From the NCBI GenBank assembly GCA_036435485.1, contig CM071595.1, positions 9,352,001 to 9,416,000 on the forward strand: a stretch of 64,000 nt of DNA, read 5' to 3'. This document shows positions 35,309 through 48,330 of this stretch, in pieces. The notes under the pieces are model-generated. The model ran no database searches. It was not told the origin of the DNA and saw only the letters and a program-made list of their open reading frames with translations. Each line of letters starts with the position of its first letter. The first letter of the stretch is position 1. The DNA comes from Saposhnikovia divaricata (Eukaryota; Streptophyta; Magnoliopsida; Apiales; Apiaceae). The position numbers were made by a program, and so were the translations under genes.

Positions 35309-35859
35309 TTCTGTAACGTAATATTAAAAAGGAACAAACAACTTCAACGCAAATAACTGATCATCAATGAATAAAGACTTTAACACAAAACACTTAAATT
35401 ATATGCCAAAACACGTGAAGAAAGAAAGAATCTATGCATACCTGTGTTATTCTACCTTACAGGATGTTGGTTGCTGAATTTAATTGACCATAAATGAGAG
35501 AACTAATTACTTATACAATCTTCCACTAACACAATGTCCAACATACAATTTAATGTCACTTTACGTTTCAAACAATTAAGTCAACTCCCAAAGCTGTTTT
35601 TCAACTTATAATACGATAAAAAATGTTATAGCTTGAATGTTCGTCTATCACCTGTAAGCCTAATAGGATTCCCCTGTTTTATAATATTTAAATTTCGTTT
35701 TGGAAATTTTCAATTTACTTTGAACATAAATTTTTAATTATTTTGGTTCCAAAACAAAAAATAAAATTCATTTCATAATCTTTAAAATTTATTCCCTTCT
35801 AACAACACAAAACAGTGTATTTGGAGTAAGAACTATTTATATTTTAAGACATCGGTTAA
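35309..35859. other. Spacer upstream of B3 copy 1
   Basis: AT-rich sequence that would include the B3 promoter. No distinctive element is seen. Confidence 0.4.
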
Positions 35860-38800
35860 TAGTCAAAAAATTTATAACCATCACAATTATAAATTTATTT
35901 CTTTCTCAACTTCATCCAATTTTAATTATAAATTTAATTAGTTATTACCATTCTATGAGTGTCAAATTATTTTTGTGTACCGAAATTTTTTTGTAAAAGA
36001 ATTTGTCAATTATTATGTGATATTCATTAAGTTTTTTTTCACTTAATTAGTTCTTTTTAATTATTATGCATGCATCAGAGACGTTACTTCCATTAATCAA
36101 ACAACGTACTCAATCGAAGTATTGTTAAAGAACCATAAATGCACATAGGAAACTATAGTCAAATTATAAAAACAACATATTTTTTTCAAAATCTACTTTT
36201 TATTGTGACGAAACATATTCTTAGCCTCTTTTTCAAGTATTCAAATAACATGGCATCATTGACTTTAAATTCTTCATAGGAAGCTTCAAACACAGTTATC
36301 ATCTCTTCAATCTTGGAAATTAATGCCTGCATTTCGACTTCTAGGTCTTCGTTCATAATTTTTAAAAATTTTAAAATTTTATTAACAAGAGGTGCACATT
36401 GTTTATAATAGAGAAATATCAATAATCTAATTTTTAAATCATGCATATCAATAATTAGATTTATATTCAATTATATGAAATTAAAATCTAATTAAATATT
36501 ACAAAAAAATTATTCCATAAAAACATAGATATTAACCAAAATTATTCACTCTAAGTTAATGATTTATCCCGTTCCCAACTTCAACCATTTTTTATTATAA
36601 ACTTAATTAGTTATAACCATTCTATGAGTGTCGAAGTATTTTTGTGTACCAAAAGTGTTTTGAAAAAGGATTTGTCAATTATTATGTGATATTCATTTAC
36701 TTTTGTTCATTTTGTTAAGTACTGATTTCGGACACAAAAATAAATGACGGTTATATGTAAATCAGGCCATCTATACATTTAATCATCGAAAGTTATAAAC
36801 ATATTTCACACAAAGCCAACAAACCTTTGGAAATTAGCGCACAACCTTTGCAACAAAAGTATACATTTTTCTATATTTATTAGATTTGAAATGTTAGTAA
36901 CAAAGTTGCATGCATCATATATGTTACTTCCATTAATCAAACAATTTACTCTATCGAAATATTGTTAAAGGACCATAAATGTACATCGAAAATTATTGTC
37001 AAATCATAAAACGATCAAATTATTTTCAAAAGGTACTTTTATTTATGACGAAACATATTCTTCACCTCTTTTTCCAATTGCTCAATTCCTTCATATATCC
37101 AAATTAATTTTGTATACCAAAACTTTTTTTTAAAACAATTTGTCAATTATTATGTAATATTCATTTAGTTTTGTTCATTCTGTTAAATATTGAATTGGCA
37201 CACAAAAATAATTGACGCTTATATGTAAATTATGCCATCTATACATTTAATCACCGAAAGTTATAAACATATTTCACAAAAAGCCAAGAAACATTAGGAA
37301 ATTAGCGCACAACCTTTGGAAAATATTTATAAATTTCTCTACATTTATGAGATTTAAAGATCTTAATAACAAAGTTGCATGCATCAGATACGTTACTTCC
37401 ATTAATCAAACAACTTACTCCCCCGAAATATTATTAAAGCACAATAAATGTACATCGAATAGTATAGTATCTCTTCGAACACGGTCATCATCTCTTTGCA
37501 TTTTGGAAATTAATGCCTCCATTTGGACTTCTAGGTCTTCTTTCATAATTTTAAAAAATTATTTTTTTTTAAAAAAGAGTTGAACATTTTTTATAATAGA
37601 GAAATATCTATAATCTTATTTTTAAATCATGCATATCAATAATTAGACTCATATTCAATTATATGAAATGGAAATCAAAATAAATATTACAAAAAAATTA
37701 TTCTATAAAAACATAGTTATCAACCAAAATTAATAAATCTAAGTTAATGATTTATCGCGTTCCTAACTTCAACCATTTTTCATTATTAATTTAATTAGTT
37801 ATAACCATTTTATGAGTGTAAAATTATTTTTGGGTATCGAAAGTTTTTTTTAAAAACAATTTGTCAATTATTATGTGATGTTCATTTAGTTTTGTTCATT
37901 GTGTTAAGTATTGATTTGGGACACAAAAAAAAAATAACGCTTATATGTAAATTAGGCCATTTATACATTTAATCATGGAAAGTTATAAAGATATTTCACA
38001 AAAAACAAGAAACCTTAGGAAATTAGCACACAAACTTTGCCAAAAAAAGCTACATTTTTCTATATTTATGAAATTTAAACATGTTAATAACAAAGTTGCA
38101 TGCATCACATACGTTACTTCCATTAATCAAAGAACTTACTCGATTAAAATATTGTTAAAGCACCATAAATATACATCAAAAAGTATAGTCAAATCTGAAA
38201 CAGAACAAATTATTTTTGAAAGCCACTTTTAATTATGACAAAACATATTCTTCACCTTTTTTTACAATTGCTCAATTCCTTCATATATCCACATTAATTT
38301 TGTGTGCCGAAATTTTTTTTTAGAAGAATTTACCAATTATTATGTGATGTTCATTTAGTTTTGTTCATTGTGTTAAATATTGATTTGGGACATAAAATTA
38401 ATTGACGCTTATATGTAAATCACACCATCTATACATTTATTCACCGAAAGTTATGAACATATTTCACAAAAAGCCAAGAAACCTTTGGAAATGAGCGCAT
38501 AACCTTTTCCAAAAAATTAAACATTTGTCTATATTTATTAGATTTAAAGATGTTAATAACAAAGTTGCATGCATCAGATATGTTACTCTCATTAATCAAA
38601 CAACTTACTCCATCGAAATTTTGTTAAAGGACCATAAATCTACATCGAAAAGTATAGTCGAATCATAAAAAGAATAAATTATTTTCGAAACCTACTTTTA
38701 ATTATGAAGAAAGATATTCTTAACCTCTTTTTCCAATTGCTCAAGTCCTTCATGTATTCAAATAACATGGCATCATTGACTTTAAATTCTTCATAGGAAG

Positions 38801-39790
38801 GTTCGAGCACGGTCATCATATCTTTGATCTTGGCAATTAATGCCAGTATTTGGACTTCTAGGTCTTCGTTCATAAATTTTAAATATTTAAAAAATTGTTA
38901 AAAAGAGGTCTACATTGTTTATAATGAAGAAATAATAATGGTTCAACTCGTGTCAATCAAATATTTTATGTTACATTTAACAATGTAATTTTTAAGTCAT
39001 GCATATAAAGAAATAGATTTATATTCAATTATATAAAATTAATTTAAAAATTCAATTTTACAAAAATTTAATTCCATAAAAACATAGGTATCAACCAAAA
39101 TTAATCACTCTAACATAATAATTTCTCCCTATCCCAACTTCAGCCATTTGAAATTATAATTTAAATTAGTTATAACCATTTTATAAGTGTCAAAATATTT
39201 TTGTGTACGAAAAGTTTTTTTTAAAACAATTTATCAGTTATTACTTGATATTCATTTACTTTTGTTCATTGTATTTAGTATTGATTTAGGACACACAAAT
39301 AATTGACGCTTAAATGGAAAACAGGCAATCTATACATTTAATCACCAAACGTTATAAACATATTTCCCAAATAGCCAATAAACCTTGGGAAATTAGCGCA
39401 CAACCTTTGCAAAACACTTAGACATTTTTCTATATTTATGGATTTTAAAGATGTTAATAACAAAGTTTAATGCATCAGATATGTTACTTCCATTAATCAA
39501 ACAACTTACTTCATCGAAATATTGTTTAAGCACCATAAATGTACATCGAAAAGTATAGTCAAATCATAAAAAGAATCGATTATTTTGAAAAGCTACTTTT
39601 AATTATGACGAAACATATTCTTCACCTTTTTTCTAGAAAGATCTTGCATAAATGAAGGATAATATTATCTTTGGGAAATTACTGCACAACCTTTGGAAAA
39701 CAAGGATATATTTGTCTATACTTATGAAATTTAAATCTATTACTAACAAAGTTGCATCCATCAAATACGTTACTTCCAGTAATGACATTT
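35860..39790. repeat. Repeat array 2: diverged units related to array 1
   Basis: The same building blocks as array 1 (gttaataacaaagttgcatgcatca, ttaatcaaacaacttactc, gcttatatgtaaat, aaccattttatgagtg) recur about every 0.47-1.0 kb. They include starts near 36840, 37310, 38025, 38490, 39395 and 39690. Units differ far more from each other than in array 1, so this array is older. The 62-codon frame survives at 36186-36358 (shortened in frame) and 38679-38873 (64 codons). Near 37470-37550 it is broken. Confidence 0.82.
38679..38873 (-). other. 64-codon frame of array 2 (relative of the array 1 frame)
   Basis: It begins MNEDLEVQILALIAKIKDMM and keeps NWKKRLR near the end. It differs from the array 1 peptide at around a quarter of positions, yet stays open with no frameshift, which weakly favours past coding constraint. 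Confidence 0.4.
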
Positions 39791-40097
39791 AAATAATTTT
39801 ATCAACTTCAAAATTTACTATAATGTTGACATCTCAATACTTCTGAAAGATTAAAATGATAATTCTTTATACTGTATGTAACTTCAAACATTTGAAGACA
39901 TTTTTATAAATTTATTACACATAATCCTTTTTAGAGGAGAGTTGATTTGGACGTACAAAATTTTTTACCCCCTGACCAACTGTTATGCAACTGACTTAAA
40001 GCACACAAACAGACTTATTGAAATCATCACATATTTTATCACTTCACACTATCAGAAATACTCATTTCCGAACAACAAAGAATCCTATTCTTTCATC

Positions 40098-41247
40098 ATG
40101 GATTATCAGAGTGTAGAAGAAATTTGCAACATACCATACAACGAACGTAAAATCAAGGTAAGAGTTGCAAGAAAATGGCAAGAGTTTGACGACAAAAGTG
40201 GTCAACTAACTGGTCTAAATTTCATACTCATCGACCAAAATGTAAGTTCTTCTTTTTTTTCTTCTCATATTTTCCAAACTGATAACAAACTTTGTCTCCT
40301 AACAATATGTATTCAAAATTCTTCAAATAGCAGAACCGCATTCATGCATGGATCGATTCTCAAATGATAGGAATATTTGAAGGACTTCTCCTCGAAGGTC
40401 AGTTGTATAAAATTGAGTACTTTGACGTGAAACCTTACATCCATAAGAACAGGTGTTTTGAAGAGAAAAACCATATCGTTTTCTCAAAGGATTCTTTGGT
40501 TAGAGAAGTTCATGAAGGATGTAGTATGATTCCAGAAAACATTTTTATGTTTGCCAACCTTAAGAACATACCGGAACTTGGTAAAGAACACTCTGCATTG
40601 ATAGGTACAATTACTTACCCAAGTCAAGTATTTGTCATTTCATTTCAATTCTTAACTTTTAATCACAACCTAAAACAAGATTTATGCATTTTCAACACCT
40701 ATAATAGATGTAATTGGTATAATTGAGTCGGTTCAACCAGAACAACGTGTTACAAACGAGATGAATGAATCCAGAACATTCATAGACTTCATGCTAACTG
40801 ATTTGATGTAAGTATTGTTGAATTTGTAAGTCTAATTTTTTGAAAGTATTATAATACAACAAACATGATTTTTAAGCAGTTCATTACTAACAAAGAAGAA
40901 TGTTCTCCTCTTAGCAACAAGGTCAATGTACGATTGTGGGACACTTTCGGCAAATCATTCCAGAAAGCATTTAACGAAGCTATCGAACTTCCAGCTATCG
41001 TTATCCTCGGAAGTGCAAAGTTAAGGAGGAACAACTACAATGGTTGTACAACTATTACAAACTTGCACGCCACTGTTTTCTACATGAATTGCAAAAATGA
41101 AAGGGTTGATACCCTCAGGAAAAGGTCACAATTTTTTGTTATATTCATCGAATGTTTCTCATGTTTACTTTGAAAAAAATCTATCTAACACTTTTTAGTC
41201 AATTTGCAATATATTTTCTCAGGTTTTGGGAAGTTAATGGAATATGA
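40098..41247 (+). CDS. RPA70-like protein 3 (short form, no zinc ribbon)
   Basis: ATG 40098. Exon 1 (40098-40241) has RKIKVRVARKWQEFDD and LNFILIDQN. Exon 2 (from about 40333) starts NRIHAWIDSQMIGIFEG and includes CFEEKNHIVFSKDS. Later exons read DVIGIIESVQPEQRV and KVNVRLWDTFGKSFQKAF ... PAIVILGSAKLRRNN. The last short exon ends FWEVNGI and the stop at 41245-41247. It therefore has the first and central OB-fold regions only. The zinc ribbon and C-terminal OB fold, which in RPA1 contact the other subunits, are absent. First of three head-to-tail short copies. Confidence 0.78.
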
Positions 41248-42273
41248 CTCATGCAAGCGATATTCCAATTTTATGAAATGTATTGTTTTATTCCAAATTA
41301 TTTAATCTATCTGCTGCAAGATCAATGTAATGTTTGTAATCCTAACTATCATGAACTCTATTTACCATGAATGTATTCGGTTACTAAATTTCGGTAAGTA
41401 TGTTTATATGCTTGCAAGCTTTATAATTTTTTATAAGGCAAATTTTTCTGCTTCTGATTTTTTGTAATTATTATTTCATATAAAAAATTAACGTCATGGT
41501 AAAAAAATGTCCAAGAAAAAGTTTCCATTACAAATTTCTAAACTAAAGTTTAAATTTATTTCAATTTCGCACTACAACTTATAATGTTCATTACAAACTT
41601 TACCAATTTTTTAGTAAAATATAGCATTACGTCAAATAGATTTTGTTTACGATTTCAAGAGAACTGTGTTAAGGACTCTAATGATAGATTGTTGATTCGT
41701 TGTTAAAAGAACTAAAATTTGACAAACGAAAAAATGAATACAACTTTAATCTACTTTCTGAACTTAGCTATGGTCCTATTCCATCAACCAAAACATTAAA
41801 TACGCCGTATATAAGTAAATGCATTCAGCAGAAATGTTATGGTCCCAACACACTTCTCCTATGATAAGTAGCTGTATTCCCAACATGAAGTGTACTATGT
41901 TTACAATAAAATGTTGAAAAGATCGCAACCTTACTGCTTTATTCTGCATAATGAACAACACACGTTACTGCAACTTAAAACAAGTATAGGTCAAATCATG
42001 CAGTGACATAGTACGACATATTCATTGCTCACCTAACCTCATAGAGTACTATCTTTTAAAATTAATAATAAATCTATTTCTAATCTACAGTATAAAGTAC
42101 CAAGGAAACAAGCACACATCAATCTATTATTGCACATTAAAAAAATGTTTCATGTAACCAAACACTTATGTGTACAATCAATTTACTTTTAATTTCAAGT
42201 GGGTAATATTTTTCTTCTAAAGTTGATGCGGAAATTGTTCAAAATCGAATTTCATTAGACTCAAAATTCTTCC
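41248..42273. other. Spacer between RPA-like genes 3 and 4
   Basis: AT-rich sequence without recognisable coding. It does not look like the lost C-terminal exons of RPA-like gene 3. Confidence 0.5.
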
Positions 42274-43444
42274 ATGGGTTATAATACTATAAGTGACCTG
42301 CAACCCATGCGCAAATACAACTGGAAGATTAGAGTAAAAGTTATTGCTAAATGGAGTGACAGAAATCCATCCAACGGACATCGCAATGGCCTAAACTTGA
42401 TCGTGGTAGATGAACATGTAAGTAAAACTTCTTTCTTCTTTTCTACACATGTTGACTAAAATTAACATCATTTACTAATTTTCATATTTGTAACCAAGGT
42501 CTTATTTCAATCACTTTACTCTACAGCATGAACGTATACATGCATGGATAGGTGAAACCGTTTTAAATTATTTTGACAAGCTCTTTCATGAAGGGAATGT
42601 ATATGATATAAGTAATTTTGTCGTCAAGTTCTACGAACCCACAGAAATTAACAGATGTGTTGATGATGACAAACACATCATTATATCCAACTCGACGAAA
42701 GCTACGGCATTACAAGAAAGTCATTCAATCATTCCCTTTAATGTTTGGAAATTTTCGGATCTTCAATTTATTTCTGACCTAAACGAGAATGTTAATCATT
42801 TCATTGGTAAACACTTTCATCATAAATATAATTTCACAACTTTCTATTCAAAAATTTTATTCATGCACTGCTTTCAAATACTTATCATTTTCTTTTCTTA
42901 TAGATGTTGTTGGACTTATTAAATCAGTGGAACCATCTAAAAATATAATAGACGAGAACAACGATATTGTGTTACAAATCAACTTCGTTATTACCGACAA
43001 TAGGTAAAAAAAATTTGTATAACTATATTTAAAAGTTTGATTATAAATTATAATAATTAGTTTTTCTCAAGTAATCGCAACATATGTTATTCTACATATA
43101 ATGTACACATTCAAATATGACAGGAACAATGTGAAAGTAACATTCTCTGCTGATTTAGCTAAATTATTGGATAAATCGTTGATTCAAGCAACACAACATC
43201 CTGTTGTAATTGCCATTTCAAATTGCAAAATTATTGTTTCCCAAGATATGCGAGAACGAAGTCTATGCAATATCAAAGCAACAGGGTTTACTATAAATCC
43301 ATGCATTCAAATAGCTTCAATGTTAAGAGAAAGGTAACATTTCCATGACCCATTATGATTTCTTGAAGCCAAACAACGGTTTTTTAATTTTTCCTCTTTT
43401 TTACATTGTACTTTACAAGGTATTGGCAATTGCAAGAAGAGTGA
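42274..43444 (+). CDS. RPA70-like protein 4 (short form)
   Basis: ATG 42274. Exon 1 has YNWKIRVKVIAKWSDRNP and GLNLIVVDEH. Exon 2 starts RIHAWIGETVLNYFDKLF with INRCVDDDKHIIISNSTK. Then come DVVGLIKSVEPSKN, and an exon with NNVKVTFSADLAKLLDKSL and PVVIAISNCKIIVSQD. The final codons YWQLQEE end at a stop at 43442-43444. Its architecture matches RPA-like genes 3 and 5: two OB-fold regions, then a short tail. In plant RPA families the conserved early motif (RIHAWI here, KIHAFI in gene 1) lies at the start of the first OB fold after intron 1, and the intron is at the same place in all five genes. Confidence 0.78.
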
Positions 43445-44082
43445 ACAAGGAGCTGTCTCAAATTTATGACAACGTCTATGTCAAGCAAGATTTGTATCTT
43501 AATATTTATATTGCTGCTTCATTGTTTGTAATATGCTTCCTACAAGTACTTCAAGCTATGCTTTAATTATTTGTCATCAGAGAACTCCTTCATGCTTTCA
43601 CGAATTAATTCGTATATCTTTCGTCTGTTTGGGCCAACTATATTTTTAAATCGTTTTGGAGTTTTTTTTGGGTCAAAAAAAATTTCACTTATTATGGGAA
43701 AAGTTTTCCCAAACATCCCAAATTTATTCGCAATTTAATTTAATTATTGCATTAACATATATGAAATAACTATTCCCATATGTTTCATACTTTGACCACT
43801 TAAAGTGTCTATTCTTTCCCCATTTTGAAGCATCCCTATAAAGCAAATGGCATCAAGTTCAAGTAGTTATGCCGTTCTCAAATTTAACACTTCTAATTTA
43901 AAATCCAAAAAAATAAATTTATTCAACATTCAAATCCTACATACACCACCTAACATCTACCATGTACCATTTCAAGCTTTTACTACACTAACCAAAACCC
44001 TGTGTATACATTTAGTGATAATAAATAGTCTGTGTACAAGGCCAAACTATTCACCTCCATTCAAGCAAACTATAGCAGAAAA
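43445..44082. other. Spacer between RPA-like genes 4 and 5
   Basis: AT-rich sequence. The open frame at 43847-44110 overlaps the start of RPA-like gene 5 in another frame and has no recognisable product. Confidence 0.45.
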
Positions 44083-45283
44083 ATGGATCAACAAGACTAC
44101 AATACTTTAAGTTCGCTCGAACCATCAGCAAATCTTAGGTGGAAAATCAGAGTCAGAGTATCAAGAATTTGGAGAGTTGTTCATGAACAAAATGGAAATG
44201 TGGAAGGAACAAACTTGATTTTGGTAGACAACTTGGTAAGAAATTTGCACTGCTTAAATTTCTGTTACATACTTTAAAATACATGCCTAACTCATTATTA
44301 TACAAATCTCTTAAAACACTGTTAGGGTGACAGGGTTAATGCATGGATAAAGGTAGACTTGATACCAAGGCTTGAAAATCAATTCACGGAAGGAGAAACT
44401 ATTGAGATCAAATATTTCAAAGTGAAGAAATATGAAGATTCAGCAAAAAACATTAGTTTTCAAGCTATAAAGTTTATACACTTTACAGCAACCACAAGAG
44501 TACTGCCACTTCAAGTTGTTGGCAACTTCATCCCATCAAATGTTTTTGTCTTCACACATTTAGGAGATGTTTCTGTTTGGGCAAATCAAGATCGATATCT
44601 TATAGGTATACAATTTAAAAGTGTAACATTTGTATGGCAATTTTAATGTTATATATTGCTTTCATACTTTGTGTAGATGTGATTGGCATCGTTCAAGCAC
44701 TACAACCTATACGACGCTTTAGTTTCTCAAACGAGGAAGGGATATTATTCTCCAAGTTTGTCATAAGTGATAATAAGTAAGTCAAGTACATTCGATGCAA
44801 TCTTTTTATATGATACTCTTTTTAGATTCAAATTATCTAAACAGTCATTCTTTATAAGACACTAATTTTTATTGAACATTACAAAGCTTTGAGAAACCAG
44901 TGGTGTTGTACAATGATTTGGCGCATGCTTTTCACTCAAGAATTCAAGAACCAACACATGATAAGCCGATCATTGTCATCATATCAAGTTGCAAGGTTGT
45001 TCGCATAAAAGGTATTTTTCTAATTTCTGTAATTGCTAATAGTACAAACTTCTGTATAGGTAAAATATCTTACATATGATTAACAAATGTATAGATGTAA
45101 CTGGACTAATAAGTGTTCCAGCAACAAGGTTCTACATCAACCCCATGCATGAAGCTGTACACAACCTTAGAAATGAGATCAGGTATATTACAGAATATAT
45201 GTTTGAGGTGAACCATTACTTCTTCATAAAATATACTAAATGCTGCTTCTGAAAAATATTGTAGGTTTCGTCAGTTGATATAA
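44083..45283 (+). CDS. RPA70-like protein 5 (short form)
   Basis: ATG 44083. Exon 1 has LRWKIRVRVSRIWRVV and GTNLILVDNL. Exon 2 starts DRVNAWIKVDLIPRLENQF. Then come DVIGIVQALQPIRRF, PIIVIISSCKVVRIKG and DVTGLISVPATRFYINP. The last exon encodes FRQLI before a stop at 45281-45283. It lacks the zinc ribbon and C-terminal OB fold, but has one more central-domain exon (TRFYINP) than RPA-like gene 3. It is convergent with the second B3 gene (tail-to-tail gap about 370 bp), repeating the RPA/B3 arrangement at 30404-35308. Confidence 0.78.
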
Positions 45284-45649
45284 AGTTCGAATTAAGAGGA
45301 ACGTGCTTATTCTAAAGATTGCAACAATAGCCACAATTTCTTCGTAATTGTTCTATTTTTAGTGGGTAAAGACCATTGATGCATGTAACGTTCTTCAACA
45401 TGTACAATGTTGAACTTGGTTTCTTACATATTGGTAAAGATTATCCTATGCAGATTTGGTTTTATTTCGTTAATTATCTGTGAATTAATCCATAAATACC
45501 TATCACTGAATGATAAGAACAGAATCAAACATAACAAGATAATTAGATAAGTTTATATTAATCTAAAGTCTTGAAATAACATGCATACAAATAAGAAGTC
45601 ATCTAATAATTATCCATGAAAGTATTAGGTGTAAACACCACAGCAATTA

Positions 45650-48055
45650 CTAAATTAATAATAATACTTCAAAACTAAGTGGATGTAAATACTGAAAGTG
45701 TAAGGTATTACCCTCGCTAAAATTATTCTCCTTTATAAAAGTGTCCCACCTCCTTCCAAATCGGCAAGCTTTTCCTTTCCTAAGCACTCCCACAGTCCAA
45801 TTTTCATCACTGCAATGGAAATTAATTTCTGTCTGACTGGTCCAGTTCTTATATATATGAATCAGTTGAGGAGAACAATACTGCATAGGATCAAATTAAA
45901 ACAAAGTTATCCATGTAAAATCAAAAGTTTAAAAACTCATTCATGTGGATGGTACTGCATAATCTATCTTAAAATTGTAACATTACTTTCCTTACCGCTC
46001 CATGCCCGCTTTGATTAACATGAGATTTCTTTAGAGTGATTGTAAATGCTTCATCATCATTCACTAGCAATACACATTTTGAGCGAAACATGGTATTAGA
46101 ACTACATGTTTCACAAAACAATCACACAATACGAATTCAGCATAAAAATAATTCAAACCTTGGTTCATATTTTCGACCAACACAGCATTGTCATCATCAT
46201 CTCCTCCGATTTCTGAATTATCAAACTCTGAACATGAATCCTCTGAAATGAATTCTCCTGATTGAGTTTCGTCTGAATCAGATTCCTCTGAATCAGATTC
46301 CTCTGAATCAGATTCCTCTGAATTAGATTCATCTGAATCAGATTCGTCTGAATTACATTATATATTGTTATCATCAAAATTGTTGAAAGATAGGCTGCTA
46401 CTAATATACAGCTAAATATTAATGAATTGTGCACTATGACTGCTGGAAATATATGTACGCTGGTAAAATTAAAGTTTTTTTCAATACCTGGGACATTTTC
46501 AGAGTACTCTTCTTCACTTGTGTCTGTAATTACAACCATTTCCATCTCTTTTTCTTGCTCGAAATCATCATACATTATAAGGTCTCCATTAACGTCTTTC
46601 AATAAGTCAAGTCCATATTTATCATAAATAGATAGTAAGAAATTTGATTCTCCATTATAATCAAAAATAAGGACATTGTCAAGGTAAATGTCAAACTTCC
46701 TTATGATGTTTGTTAACCCATAAATACAGTTTCTGCATGAGTTAAACTTTGCATTGAACTGTTGGCCATTGGACAATTGAAGAACTATGTTCTCATGAAT
46801 TTGATGTCCTAATTTCAAGCTGAATAATCTTGGCAATTCCTGAGAAATAGTTGTTACAATTACAATTGTTCTGTAAGAACAAGAAATCAATTTTATTGAA
46901 AAAAACTACCATTACCACTTCTCCAGTGCGCAGTGCAGTTTTATTGAGAATCTTAAGCCATTTCCATCCTTGGATAACACCTTCTGGAATAGCTTTAAAA
47001 TACTCTAAAAAAAACAGTTTAATTAAAACAGGCAAACATAATTTGAACTTAAGAAAAAATGTTGAAATGATGTGCACAAGTTATTATATACCTTCGGCTC
47101 TACCGTACATCTGTATTAACCTCTTCGACAGGACAGCAATATGATAACTTGCAGGTACTTTGCTTCTATAAAAGACACAAATATCACCGATTTCAATCTT
47201 AGCTGCCCTTAGGAACTTATACCAATTGTTGTCAAAATATATGATCCCCTTCTTCCTCTTCAACTTTATCGTCAACATGTATCCATGGAAACCAAGTCTA
47301 ACAGAATCATTATGTGCATTCAAATCCATTTTTGTACAAGCTTCTGAAGACAGAACCTACATTTAAAAGTAAAAATTATTAAAAAAAACATTGGCATATA
47401 CTAACCGGAACAAACAATTAAAATTATACTTACCTTATATCGATACTCAGATTTTAAATCAACAGTCGAGATTTCATATTCATATAAAGGCATCGAATTA
47501 ACCTTTGCATTGTAAGTTAATGTTGATCTGAATTTTTTTGCTTCAATAGCCGTACAGTCCAACCCAATGTTCTCAACCAAAGCACTATTTCTACGTGTCA
47601 GCACTTTTGTATGATTCTCAAAAGATTCAAAAGGGTAAGAAATCTCAACTGCACACTCATTGAAAATCTGAAGCTTGAAATTAGCACCTCCAGTGTAATC
47701 AAGTAATAGCATATGATAAGGTTTTATTCCATAATACTTCATCATTTGTTCCAAACCCTGGATGCAATCAGTACCTCTAACAAAATAACCTTTCCACATT
47801 TTGCCACAAGGAAGCTCAAGATATACTTTTTCAGGAAGCACATTACCGTATTCCTCTATGAATGGAAAACATAATTTCTGGATAATCAATTATCATGGGT
47901 TAATTAAACACAGCAATCAAAAAAGGACTTTTTCTATTTTCAATTAAACTTAATCAAATCAGGATTTCACCATCTTACCACTTTTCCAACTTCATAATCA
48001 GAAGCATATTCGTGCAAATAAAGCTGATATCAATGTCTTCACATAAATCTCCCAT
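45650..48055 (-). CDS. Multi-B3-domain protein (REM-like), copy 2, first exon frameshifted
   Basis: Exon for exon it parallels copy 1. The leader starts at 48053-48055. The B3-like exon (about 47440-47880) has VYLELPCGKMWKGYF and GIKPYHMLLLDYTGG. The second (about 47090-47356) has NNWYKFLRAAKIEIGDICVF. Then come YFKAIPEGVIQGWKWLKIL, a third B3 core PRLFSLKLGHQIHENIVLQL, an acidic linker encoded by a 15-bp tandem repeat (46266-46355), and a fourth B3 across the last two exons, ending at 45650. In exon 1 the register slips about 15 codons in: copy 1 continues VVHNEYSDYEVGK, while here one base is missing and the same nucleotides read CTNMLLIMKLEK. Unless a downstream start is used, the protein would be truncated. 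Later exons are open. Confidence 0.75.
46266..46355. repeat. 15-bp minisatellite in the B3 copy 2 linker
   Basis: Six units of the type gattcctctgaatca lie head to tail with a few substitutions. On the minus strand in the B3 frame each unit encodes five acidic/Ser residues (ESDSE-like), extending an acidic linker. B3 copy 1 lacks it. Confidence 0.85.
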
Positions 48056-48330
48056 CTCTATAACATTTACAATGAAGCAAAAAAAACTAATTCAACGGAA
48101 AGGATAAATAAATCAGTAATAGCTAAACTTAAACGAAACATAATAGAACAGATCACATAAAGTACCAAAGAATTGGAAAGGTACCTACTTCAATCAACTA
48201 TTAGATGAGAATATTGCCGTAATTGGTTCAAGAACAATGGAGAACCGTTCCGTTAAATGCCTGAAATCGCTGTATCCAACACAATATTTATTATGCTTTT
48301 TAATGAGTGTGCAGCTCCAAAGTCAACTAA
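48056..48330. other. Spacer upstream of B3 copy 2
   Basis: AT-rich sequence, probably holding the B3 copy 2 promoter. No distinctive site is seen. Confidence 0.35.

Noticed and set aside
41248..42273. Possible missing zinc-ribbon exons of RPA-like gene 3
   Set aside because: No CxxC pair or OB-fold-like frame found on the plus strand in this spacer.
46165..46890. Long minus-strand frame with repeated NLIQR motifs
   Set aside because: The first part is the true third B3 exon. The frame then runs through an intron and reads the acidic minisatellite in the wrong phase. The B3 frame gives ESDSE repeats.
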